This document shows, in pieces, positions 10,522-18,366 of a DNA stretch of 64,000 nucleotides. The notes under the pieces were generated by a model. It searched no databases and was not told the origin of the DNA. It was given only the letters and a program-made list of their open reading frames with translations. The stretch spans positions 65,274-129,273 of the forward strand of contig CAUYUJ010014342.1 in NCBI GenBank assembly GCA_963575745.1. The letters run 5' to 3'. Origin of the DNA: Prorocentrum cordatum (lineage: Eukaryota > Sar > Dinophyceae > Prorocentrales > Prorocentraceae). A program made the position numbers and the translations under genes. Numbering within the stretch: the stretch's first letter is position 1; every line of letters starts with the position of its first letter.

Positions 10522-13500
10522 ACTCCAGGAGGTCCCGCACGAGCTCCGCCGACACGGCGATGCTGGGGCCAGGCCCGACGGCGACTGCCGGCTGCGGGCG
10601 GACCGCGCGCATGCGCGCCGCCGAGGCCGCCTCGTCGACCACGTCGGGCTCCCCGAACGCCTCCTCCGGCGCCTCAGCCAGCCGCGCCTCCTCCTCGAGC
10701 TCGCGGTCGGCCCTGATGCACTGGCCGCACCGCGCCAGCACCAGCGAACTCCGCCCGCGCGCGCAGCGCCCCCCGCTGAACTCCAGCATCCGCGGGGGGG
10801 CAGAGACCACCTCCTGCATGAGGACCTCGCCCAGCGCGGCCGACACCTTCACGCCCAGCGCCTCGCCGAGGTCCTGCCCGAAACGGCGGTGCGCCCCGGC
10901 GCCCTCCACCAAATAGAGGGGGGCCGGGCGCTCGTCGCCGTGGGCAGCCGCTCCGAACTCCGGAAACGCCTCTCGCACAAAGCCGATCCTGCTCGGGCTG
11001 TGGGCGCGCGGCCCGATCGCCACGAACGCCCTGACGTTCACCCACGCCTCCGCGACCTGCATGCCCTCCGCCTCTCTCGCGTGCCGCAGCGCGAGAGCGG
11101 CCTCCACCACTCTGGGGTGGGCCGCTGCAGCCGCCACCAGCCCGCCGTGGCCCGTCCCGATCACGACCTTGGGCCACCGCGCGGCACACTCTCGCAAGAC
11201 GGCGGCCACCGCGGTCAGCCCGTCATTGCGAAGCTGCTTCCGCGCCTTACCACTCGCATCACCTGGGAAGCGAGGAGGCGCGATGTAGTACAGGCCGCCG
11301 GCACCGTCTGCCAGCGGAGGGTCGTGCGGGATCATGCGCAGCCGCAGGCCTGGCGCCGCCAGCTGCAGCTGACGAGCTGCTCGCGCCTGCTCTGCGCTCC
11401 GCCGCCTCTCGCACCCGTAGTCCGGCAGGTACAGCGCGATGGAGTCGCCCTTCTCGCGCTCCGCCCCGGCCACGGCCACCAGCTGCAAGGCGGCCGCGTC
11501 GGGAGTCTCGTCCAGGCCCCACGGGGCCCCCTCCCCCGGACGGTAGTCATCACCGATGATGTCCTCGATCGTGATGTTCGCCAGGGAGTGAGCCTGCTCG
11601 CGCAGGAACTTGCCGTGGGCCTCGTTCTCTCGGGAGGGGCCATCACCAAGGGCCGCGCTCCGCCCCGAGAGATTCATCAGCCTGCTGCCGTCGCTCTCGA
11701 TCTCGCCAACCCAGCGGATGACGGTGGAGTCCGTCTCGGCCTCACCCGTAGCGTCCTTCACCGCTGCCGCGTGGTCCGTCCAGCACAGGGTGGGCAGCCG
11801 ACCGAAATCCTTACGTGCCTCCCGCCTGGTCTCCCGCTGCGCATACAGCTCACCCCTGCGGGGGTGCCAGTTGCTCTGCGCCAAGCTGAGGCAGCCGCCG
11901 TACATCGCCAGCACGTTGAGCGTGCGGCGGTCGGCGGCCAGCTGATACACGCTGCCGCCCCAACCGTAGGGGCAAAAATCCGCGACCTGCTCGAGCGGGC
12001 GGTCCTTCGAGATCGCCCCGACCATGTCGATCACCGCGAGGCGGATGGCCTCGCACGCGAGCTGCTGGATGGCGCGCTGGGCCGCAACCTTCTCGGAGGT
12101 CATCGGCCACTCGGCGTCCTTCTTGAGCTGCTGCGTGAGGATCCCCAGCGGCTTCTGCTCCTCCTTGGGGAAGTGGCCGCGGATCCAGTTGAACGTGCCA
12201 AGGAACCTCCGCAGCGCCGCCACGTCCTCGAGCACCGACCAGTTCTTGATGAGCTCCAGATGCCGCTCGCACGCCTCGCTGCCCTCGCGGCCCACGATCT
12301 CGCCGAGTGCCTCGATGGAGGGCTGAGCCAGCCTGTCGAGGGACTTCTCGGCACCCATGGAGTACCCGGCCGCGATGCACACGTCCAGCAGGCCTTCGAC
12401 CGCCAGGAGATGCTCGAGGAGGGTCGTGGCCGCCTTCGGGTACTTCCGCTGCCAGTAGACCAGCCGCTCGGCGTAGTACTCGTCCGTCGGCACCTCCAGC
12501 TCAACGATGTCCCGAAGCTCGTCCCAATCCTGCCACACGTGCGCCACCGACGGGTCGTCGCTGGCCGGCTCGCCATCGGTCTGAATCACGGCGCCCACGA
12601 TGTCGCCGACCTCGATGCTGACGCCGGGCTGGTCCCAGTTGCCGACCAGGACGAGCTGCTCCCGGCCAAGCCAAGGGCCGGGGGCGGCCCAGACGGCCGC
12701 CGCGCCATTCGCCACCACGTCGCCGACGACACCCGCTGCGAGGCCGCTAGCGCGAGCTGGCACCAGCGCGCAGTCGCCGAGCTCCTGCCGCACGCCCTCC
12801 TCGCCGCTCAGGTAGATGGGGACGGCGGACTCCGAGTCGTCGAGCACGATCACGCCTGTGTCGCCGCCGCCGAACTCCGCGGGGCACTGGCCGCCGACCA
12901 TGCAGATGGGGTAGCTCGGGCAAGCCGCGCCGGACCACGCCAGGGATCCTACAGCACTGGAAGCCCGACGATCCTCACCTCGACGCCTATCGGCATCGCA
13001 CTCTGAGAACACCGCCGAGATGGTCAACAGCTTCGCTTGCACCGCGTCGGCCTCTGCACGCTTGACCGTGATGCCCAGCCCCGGTAGGTAGTGGCCCTGA
13101 AGCGTAGGCCGGTGCCCGATCCCCAGAGGGGGTGCATCGAGCGCTGGGGCCCCAAGAATGATAAGAAACGGCCTGTCCCAACCCCCGCGCAGAAGCCGAA
13201 GGCGAAACACGCGCACCACTCGCGTGCCGTCCAGCCCCTCGAAGGCCAGGCGCAGGTCCACCATGCCACGGATCTTCAGGTCGCCCTTGTCCGCCACCGA
13301 CGAGGCCTTCGAGTCCCGGCCCCAGTGCATCAGGCCCGCGATCGGCCAGTCAGGGTCCTCCGGAGACTTGCCCTCCGCGATCGCGCCGTTGATGATGCTG
13401 ACGATCGTCGCCTCCCACGTCAGGGAGAACACGGCCCCGCCATCAAGGAGCGTCCTGATGCTGAGGCCGTAGACATGCGTGTGGCACAAGTAGTGGTACC

Positions 13501-13681
13501 CGTCGTCGGGCTCCTGCGCCTGCGCCCAGGCGCTGGCGGGGATCTGGTCCAGGTCCTTCAGAGCTCCTTCGGGCGAAGGCGAGCCCCTGACGACGCTCAC
13601 CTGCGGGAGGTCGTAGCTCGGGCCGAAGACTCCGCCACAAGGTCGCACCCACTCGAGCTTGCCCCCCGCCGCAGCCTGCAC
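10406..13681 (-). CDS. protease - RT thumb - RNase H - hydrolase-like segment (pol)
   Basis: 1091-residue frame overlapping the end of Gag by 85 nt in the -1 frame. Residues about 75-180: retropepsin-like domain with 'TLLDGGAVFS' (D-G-G for the usual D-T/S-G) and 'LIILGAPALD'. Residues about 400-500: end of RT palm and thumb ('YYAERL..KYPKA', 'EHLLAVEGLLD', 'RRFLGTFNWIRGHFP'). Then a connection and RNase H-like region ('LGILTQQLKKDAEW', 'CPYGWGGSVYQ', 'RGELYAQRETRR', 'CWTDHAAAVK'), ending near 'GRSAALGDGPSREN'. No RT catalytic YxDD occurs in this ORF. Residues about 740-900 contain 'VVIGTGHGGLVAAAA', like an alpha/beta-hydrolase elbow without the Ser. The long plus-strand frame over 10253-13006 is a shadow of this gene. 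Confidence 0.85.
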   Translation of the reverse strand: MQAAAGGKLEWVRPCGGVFGPSYDLPQVSVVRGSPSPEGALKDLDQIPASAWAQAQEPDDGYHYLCHTHVYGLSIRTLLDGGAVFSLTWEATIVSIINGAIAEGKSPEDPDWPIAGLMHWGRDSKASSVADKGDLKIRGMVDLRLAFEGLDGTRVVRVFRLRLLRGGWDRPFLIILGAPALDAPPLGIGHRPTLQGHYLPGLGITVKRAEADAVQAKLLTISAVFSECDADRRRGEDRRASSAVGSLAWSGAACPSYPICMVGGQCPAEFGGGDTGVIVLDDSESAVPIYLSGEEGVRQELGDCALVPARASGLAAGVVGDVVANGAAAVWAAPGPWLGREQLVLVGNWDQPGVSIEVGDIVGAVIQTDGEPASDDPSVAHVWQDWDELRDIVELEVPTDEYYAERLVYWQRKYPKAATTLLEHLLAVEGLLDVCIAAGYSMGAEKSLDRLAQPSIEALGEIVGREGSEACERHLELIKNWSVLEDVAALRRFLGTFNWIRGHFPKEEQKPLGILTQQLKKDAEWPMTSEKVAAQRAIQQLACEAIRLAVIDMVGAISKDRPLEQVADFCPYGWGGSVYQLAADRRTLNVLAMYGGCLSLAQSNWHPRRGELYAQRETRREARKDFGRLPTLCWTDHAAAVKDATGEAETDSTVIRWVGEIESDGSRLMNLSGRSAALGDGPSRENEAHGKFLREQAHSLANITIEDIIGDDYRPGEGAPWGLDETPDAAALQLVAVAGAEREKGDSIALYLPDYGCERRRSAEQARAARQLQLAAPGLRLRMIPHDPPLADGAGGLYYIAPPRFPGDASGKARKQLRNDGLTAVAAVLRECAARWPKVVIGTGHGGLVAAAAAHPRVVEAALALRHAREAEGMQVAEAWVNVRAFVAIGPRAHSPSRIGFVREAFPEFGAAAHGDERPAPLYLVEGAGAHRRFGQDLGEALGVKVSAALGEVLMQEVVSAPPRMLEFSGGRCARGRSSLVLARCGQCIRADRELEEEARLAEAPEEAFGEPDVVDEAASAARMRAVRPQPAVAVGPGPSIAVSAELVRDLLEFGGGRADFTCNCIRVRRAPAAGVVALEAARGFSDWYVF

Positions 13682-15936
13682 CTTCGGCGCCGCGCCAGAG
13701 GCTGCGGGCCGCGCCGCCTCCTCGGCCGCAGGCGCTGCTCCCTGGCCGCTGCCGGGGGGCCCGCGCTGCCGAGGCTCGGCGGCGGCGCCTTAGCTGCGGC
13801 CGCGCCAGCATAGACCGCTGCAATGACCTTCTGAGCTGCCTTACCCGAGTGGCTGAACTTGCAGTCCTTCTCGCTCTTGCTGCACGCACCCCGGAGGAAC
13901 TGCAGGCAGAGCTGCGACTTGAGGCCGCCCTTGCCGCCGTCGTCCGAGCCCTTGCCCTTCTTGCCGTCCGCGCCCTTGCCCTTCGGCCCGGCCGCGTCCT
14001 TCTTGGTCCTCCGCGACTCGGCGATGGCAGCCCGGTCGTGCGAGAACCTGCAGGCGTCGCCACGGGCACACGTGCCGCTGTCCCGCATCTGGAAGCAGAC
14101 CTTCACAGCTCCCTCAGCGCCGGCGCCGCCGGAGCCGCCAACAGCGCCGACCTCGGGCGGCTCCTGATCGCCGCCACCGCCGCCGCGCCGACGCCGGCCA
14201 CCGCCGCCGCCCGGGCTGGGCGCGAAGTCCGAGCCCACCGCCGCGACGAGCGCCTTGGCCGAGCTCTCGGCCTCCTCCAGCTTCAGCAGCACGCGATGGG
14301 CCTCCCTCCAGGTCTCGACGCCGCGGACCTCGGGCTGGGCGCCAGAGCGCTGATACACCCGGCGATCCTTGAGCACCTCTGCCCGGTGCGCGGGAGGGAT
14401 GAGCGCCAAGTAGCCGAGCAGCAAGTCACGATCGGACTTGCCCATCCCAGCCAGCTCCATCTCCGCCACGATGTTCTCGAACGTCGCCTGAAACTCCAGC
14501 GCGCTCATCCTGCCTCGGGAGAGCGTCCTCCACTCAGCGTTGAGCCGCTGCTGCTTCTCCAGCAGGCCCTCCTTGAACTCCATCAGCCTCTCCTTGAGGC
14601 TCTGGTACACCTCGTCGGGATCCGCCGCCAGCCTGCCTGACCGGCGAGCCTGCTTCAGCTCGACCTTGTCAGCCCGCTGACGCGAGCCTTTCAGGCAGGT
14701 CCCCAGCACACGCACCATCTCCGTCGCCGACATGCCCGAACCGTCGTTCGCCAGGCCGACCATCTCCTCGAACACCTCCACGAACGACTCCACGTCGAAG
14801 TCGCCGTCGCCGAGGGTCGGCAGACTGTAGTGCGGCTTCACCTGGATCGTCGACGACTTCTTGTCGGCCCGCCGGCCGAGCGCCCCCGCGAGCCCCTGCA
14901 GCGCTGCCGCCAAGCTGGGCTCCGCCTGGCCCGCCTCGCTCGGCCCGCCCCGCGGGGGAAGCCCCGGCGGCAGGTCCTCGCCAAAGGCGGGGAAGGCGGG
15001 TGGCCCCGCGGGAGCCGCGCCGACGCCGGTGGGCGGGTGGCCCCGCGGGGAAGGCGGGTGGCCCCGCGGGGGCCGCGCCGGCGCCCCGCCGGCCACGGCG
15101 TCGCGAGCGCTGCCGCCGCCGCGCGCCACCGCGAGGAGGTCCATCAGCGCCCGCACGTCCTCGTCGGCGTCGTCCGTCTCGACGTCCAGGACGGCGTGCA
15201 GCTTCGCCTCCAGCGCGGCCGCCACGCCCTCGCCGTGGGCCCGCGCCTCCACCAGGAAGCGGGCCTTCCTCATGCCGAACTCGACTGCGCCCTCGGGCAC
15301 CGCCTGCCGCCGCAGCGTCAGCACAGCCCTAGCGCGCAGCAGGCGCCGCTCGAAGTCGCGCATCGACTCGTGCAGCTCCACGTCCTTGAGCAGCCGCTCC
15401 AGGACCTCGTCGTCCGTGAGCGGCCCCCAGCTGCCGTCCGACAGGGCTCCAGTGGCGTCGGAGCCCGCGTCGGACGCCCGCGCCGGCGAGTCCAGCAGCC
15501 GCAGGACGTCGTCGGCCGCCGGCGGCTGCGCCGCCGCCGGCGTCGCGGGGCTGCGCGCCGCCGCGGGGCCCTGCTGGCGCAGCCGCGCCTGCCAGTCGTG
15601 GCCGTGCAGCGCCTCCATGGTGCTCCGCCACAGCGCGCTCTCGCTGGCCGCGATCGCGGGCGCCGTGCGAAGCCGGCGACCTGGGCCGGCGCGCCACTGC
15701 ACCCAGGCGCCGAAGGCCAGCAGCGGCGGCTGCGCCACGGCCCCGTCGGCGATCGCCTCCAGCAGCGAGCCCTCGAAGCCGGCGACCTCCACGCCAGCGC
15801 CGGCGCCGGAGGCGGGTGGCCCCGCTGGGGCCGCGGCTGCCTGCGCCGACGGCGCGCCAGCCTCCGCGCCCGCCTCGGCGTCGCCCACGTCGGCGTCGCC
15901 CAGCTCCGCGCGCGGCGCCCGCGCTGGTGACGCCAT
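13597..15936 (-). CDS. Gag-like protein with two CCCH zinc fingers
   Basis: Structural/RNA-binding protein of the LTR element, 779 residues as called. The ATG at 15936 lies 52 nt inside the 5' LTR and is the first in frame. The N-terminal half is Ala/Pro/Gly-rich and acidic. A capsid-like helical segment lies around residues 370-560 ('PTLGDGDFDVESFVEVFEEMV', 'QATFENIVAEMELAGM'), typical of retrotransposon Gag. Two CCCH fingers follow: C-x8-C-x5-C-x3-H ('CFQMRDSGTC..CRFSH') and C-x7-C-x6-C-x3-H ('CLQFLRGAC..CKFSH'). CCCH fingers replace the CCHC knuckle common in Gag. The last ~60 residues overlap pol and look non-native, so the authentic Gag may end or shift frame near 13.7 kb. Confidence 0.8.
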   Translation of the reverse strand: MASPARAPRAELGDADVGDAEAGAEAGAPSAQAAAAPAGPPASGAGAGVEVAGFEGSLLEAIADGAVAQPPLLAFGAWVQWRAGPGRRLRTAPAIAASESALWRSTMEALHGHDWQARLRQQGPAAARSPATPAAAQPPAADDVLRLLDSPARASDAGSDATGALSDGSWGPLTDDEVLERLLKDVELHESMRDFERRLLRARAVLTLRRQAVPEGAVEFGMRKARFLVEARAHGEGVAAALEAKLHAVLDVETDDADEDVRALMDLLAVARGGGSARDAVAGGAPARPPRGHPPSPRGHPPTGVGAAPAGPPAFPAFGEDLPPGLPPRGGPSEAGQAEPSLAAALQGLAGALGRRADKKSSTIQVKPHYSLPTLGDGDFDVESFVEVFEEMVGLANDGSGMSATEMVRVLGTCLKGSRQRADKVELKQARRSGRLAADPDEVYQSLKERLMEFKEGLLEKQQRLNAEWRTLSRGRMSALEFQATFENIVAEMELAGMGKSDRDLLLGYLALIPPAHRAEVLKDRRVYQRSGAQPEVRGVETWREAHRVLLKLEEAESSAKALVAAVGSDFAPSPGGGGGRRRRGGGGGDQEPPEVGAVGGSGGAGAEGAVKVCFQMRDSGTCARGDACRFSHDRAAIAESRRTKKDAAGPKGKGADGKKGKGSDDGGKGGLKSQLCLQFLRGACSKSEKDCKFSHSGKAAQKVIAAVYAGAAAAKAPPPSLGSAGPPAAAREQRLRPRRRRGPQPLARRRRCRLRRGASSSGCDLVAESSARATTSRR

Positions 15937-15967
15937 CGCCCGGGCCCGGGCCCGCTCGGGAAGTCGT

Positions 15968-15985
15968 TTCCCGGAGCAGCCCCCA
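15968..15985 (-). promoter_or_regulatory. candidate primer-binding site
   Basis: Two bases inside the 5' LTR the minus strand reads TGGGGGCTGCTCCGGGAA. PBSs start with TGG, complementary to a tRNA CCA end, at this position. The matching tRNA cannot be identified here. Confidence 0.45.
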
Positions 15986-15987
15986 CG

Positions 15988-16245
15988 TGAGGCTCACCTG
16001 GAGCCTCGGCCCCCCTGGGCCTCGAGAGCGGCCTCCTCGAGCCGCCCTCGGGCCCGCCGGGCCCTTGCGGGCCCTCGGACCCCGGGCGGGCCCCCCCGCG
16101 CCTCCCCCCCGCGCTTCTGAGGAGAGGGAGGAGGGGGGCCTTTCTCCTCTTGAGCCACGCGGCGGCGCGGGGCAAGCAGCCGCCGTCGCCGGGGCCGTCG
16201 TCGCCGGCCCGCACTCCGCCGCCTGTGCGCCCATGCCGCTCCTCA
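15988..16245 (-). repeat. 5' LTR of the retrotransposon
   Basis: 258 bp, TGAGG...CCTCA on the plus strand. Matches 3562-3817 with only a two-base C-run length difference. It would hold the promoter for the minus-strand transcript; no TATA-like box stands out in this GC-rich sequence. Confidence 0.93.
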
Positions 16246-16289
16246 CGTAGTCGTAATCGTAGTAGTAGTAGTAGTGCTAGTACTAGTAC

Positions 16290-16362
<73 letters not shown>

Positions 16363-16400
16363 CGTAGTAGTCGTAGTAGTCGTAGTAGTCGTAGTCGTAG
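16246..16400. repeat. (TAG/TCG)n microsatellite flanking the element (right)
   Basis: Continuation of the array at 2946-3561, starting with the CGTA target duplication (16246-16249). It runs into the assembly gap. Confidence 0.95.
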
Positions 16401-16500
16401 NNNNNNNNNNNNNNNNNNNNNNNNNNNNNNNNNNNNNNNNNNNNNNNNNNNNNNNNNNNNNNNNNNNNNNNNNNNNNNNNNNNNNNNNNNNNNNNNNNNN
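16401..16500. other. assembly gap, 100 N
   Basis: Exactly 100 N, the usual placeholder for a gap of unknown size. TAG repeats stop on its left and GGA-rich repeats start on its right, so true distance and even adjacency across it are uncertain. Confidence 0.99.
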
Positions 16501-16822
16501 GAGGTGGAGGGGGAAGAGGAGGGAGAGGATGATGACGAGGAGGAACAACAAGAGGAGTAGGAAGAGGAACGAGGGAGGAAGAGGAATGGGGAGGAGAAGA
16601 AGGATGAGAAAAGGAGAGGAGGACAAGGGGAGCGAGGCCTCCTTTTCCTCACGTTGGTGGGAGGGAAAAGGGAAGAGGGAGGACGGGGAGAGATGAAGAG
16701 GACGGGGAGGGAAGGAGGGAGGGAGGGAGGAGGGGGAAGAGAAGGATGTGAAGGAGGAAACGAGGAGGAGGAGAAGGAGGAGGAGGAGGCTGAGGAGGAG
16801 GAGGAGGAGGAGGAGGAGGACT
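16501..16822. repeat. GGA-rich microsatellite
   Basis: Purine-only AGG/GAGGAA run; frames over it are poly-Glu/Arg or poly-Ser artefacts. The following 16823-17440 holds no gene I can recognise; 17160-17345 shows three degenerate units of the 70-83-bp family described at 56520-58370. Confidence 0.9.
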
Positions 16823-17447
16823 CGTGTAAGGCCAAGACGCGTCGACGATGTTGCAATCAACTCTTTTTTCTCGCTTCCCCTTCGCAGGCCCCTACTAGGA
16901 TGTAGATTCGTTGCGGGAAGTATACCGTTGACAAATAGCCGTCCCTGTGCCCAAACAATACTTCTGGGACTGCATCACAGCGGATCAACATGGTTTTCGC
17001 GTCTCATCAATCCTAAATCGTGCCAGAGAGTTTTTTGTTTGGACATCGACACGAATCAACATGATTCTGGCGTCCTGACAATCCTAAATCGTGCTAGAAC
17101 GCCCTTCTTGGGACTTCCACCCTACTGATCCTTCTTGTTGCGAGCTTTGAAAAGAATGTTCTCGCAGCTAAGGTGAGAAACTGCCCTCCATTCTTCAAGC
17201 GGTTGCAGACTTTTGGGCCGAACGTGCGCGGCGCTAAGGCGAGTGCTACATTGTGAAACTGTTGCACGCTGTAAGAGGAATGTGCACAGAACTACCGCGA
17301 GAGGCACATTTATGCAGGCGACCCGCCCTGGATCTTAGGCGCTGCTCCAAACTTGCAGAACGAATTCTTGACGCTTCGCGTATCCCCACCAGCCCATCGT
17401 ACACCAGGCACTCGAACGAAGAGCGCCGATGATCGGCAGCTGTTCTC

Positions 17448-17585
17448 CTCCCCTCTTCCTCCTTCTCCTCCGCCTTCTCCTCCTCCTCCTCTCCTCCTCC
17501 TCCCTCTCCTCCTCCTCCTCCTCCTCCTCCTCCTCCTCCTCCTCCTCCTCCTCCTCCTCCGCCTCCTCCGCCTCTTCCTCCTCCC
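17448..17585. repeat. (CTC)n microsatellite
   Basis: CTC/TCC run of about 135 bp just before the GC hairpin. Frames over it are poly-Leu/Ser/Glu artefacts. Confidence 0.93.
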
Positions 17586-17624
17586 TGGTGGCGTATTGGA
17601 AGTGTCTTCGAACGTTTTGGTGGG

Positions 17625-17684
17625 CTCTTGGGCCTTGCGGGCGGGCGGGCGGCGCTCCGCCCGCCCGCGCGCAGGGCCCAAGAG
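17625..17684. other. 60-nt GC-rich perfect-ended hairpin
   Basis: Inverted repeat: CTCTTGGGCC at the left end pairs with GGGCCCAAGAG at the right, continuing through GCGGGCGGGCGGGCGG against CCGCCCGCCCGC with few mismatches and a loop of about 4 nt. Arms of roughly 28 bp. Confidence 0.85.
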
Positions 17685-17940
17685 GGGGTCCAAGACGTCT
17701 CTCGGAGCCAGCTTGGAGGAGATCGATCAACGAAGGGGGGTTCCTAAATTTCAGCCCCCCCCTCAGGAGCCACGATCCTCGTGAGGGGTGTCGAATTTAC
17801 CTAACATCCAAGACTGATAGGTTTCTCATGGGGTAAAAAGAGAGCAGCACATTACTCCACAGGGGGGTCTGGGCAGCCGTTGGGGAGCCGTTGGGGGGCC
17901 GTTGGGGTTTGCAGAGGGGGGGATCGTTTTTCGCATACAG

Positions 17941-18366
17941 TCACACACTTCGTGCTTTTCGATTTCCCAGAACTCCATTCCCGGGCCACATTCTGAATGC
18001 CCGGAGCCAACTGTACGCCACTTCGTGCTCTTCGACTTCCCAGAACTCCATTCCCGGGCCACATTTTGGATGCACGGAGCCAACTGTAGGCCACTTCGTG
18101 CTCTTCTACTTCCCAGAACTCCATTCCCGGGCCACATTTTGAATGCCCCGAGCCAACTGTAGGCCACTTCGTGTTCTTCGACTTCCCAGAACTCCATTCC
18201 CGGGCCACATTTTGAATGCCCCGAGCCAACTGTAGGCCACTTCGTGTTCTTCGACTTCCCAGAATTCCATTCCTGGGCATGATTTTGAATGCCCGGAGCC
18301 AACTGTAGGCCACTTCGTGCTCTTCTATTTCCTAGAACTCCATTCCCGGGCCACATTTTGAATGCT
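17941..18366. repeat. 73-bp satellite, six tandem copies
   Basis: The landmark AACTCCATTCCCGGGCC recurs at 17971, 18044, 18117, 18190, 18263 (variant) and 18336, exactly 73 bp apart each time. The unit also contains GCCACTTCGTGCTCTTC and GGAGCCAACTGTAGGCC. A minus-strand frame stays open through it, but 73 is not a multiple of three and the peptide is just the repeat in rotating frames. Confidence 0.95.

Larger units (their letters stand above)
3562..16245 (-). mobile_element. LTR retrotransposon (Ty3/gypsy-related, permuted domain order), 12.7 kb
   Basis: Complete element read on the minus strand. It has flanking 256/258-bp LTRs with TG...CA ends, a CGTA target duplication, a candidate primer-binding site and a polypurine tract. 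Coding order 5' to 3': Gag with two CCCH fingers; retropepsin (D-G-G); RT thumb/connection plus RNase H; an alpha/beta-hydrolase-like segment; integrase (HHCC, DD35E, C-terminal domain); a methyltransferase-like domain; RT fingers and palm with YIDD; a membrane segment; SWIM; PLD. The RT family resemblance (thumb 'RRFLGTFNWIRGHFP', RNase H 'WTDHAA') is Ty3/gypsy-like. Frame breaks occur near 13.6, 10.45, 8.82 and 6.25-6.6 kb. The LTRs differ only by two C in a C-run, so insertion was recent. Confidence 0.9.

Noticed and set aside
10253-13006. 917-residue plus-strand frame
   Set aside because: Antisense shadow of the pol gene, which has protease, thumb and RNase H motifs on the minus strand.
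17941-18366. CRISPR-like regular array
   Set aside because: The whole 73-bp unit is repeated with no unique spacers; it is a satellite, and the DNA is eukaryotic.
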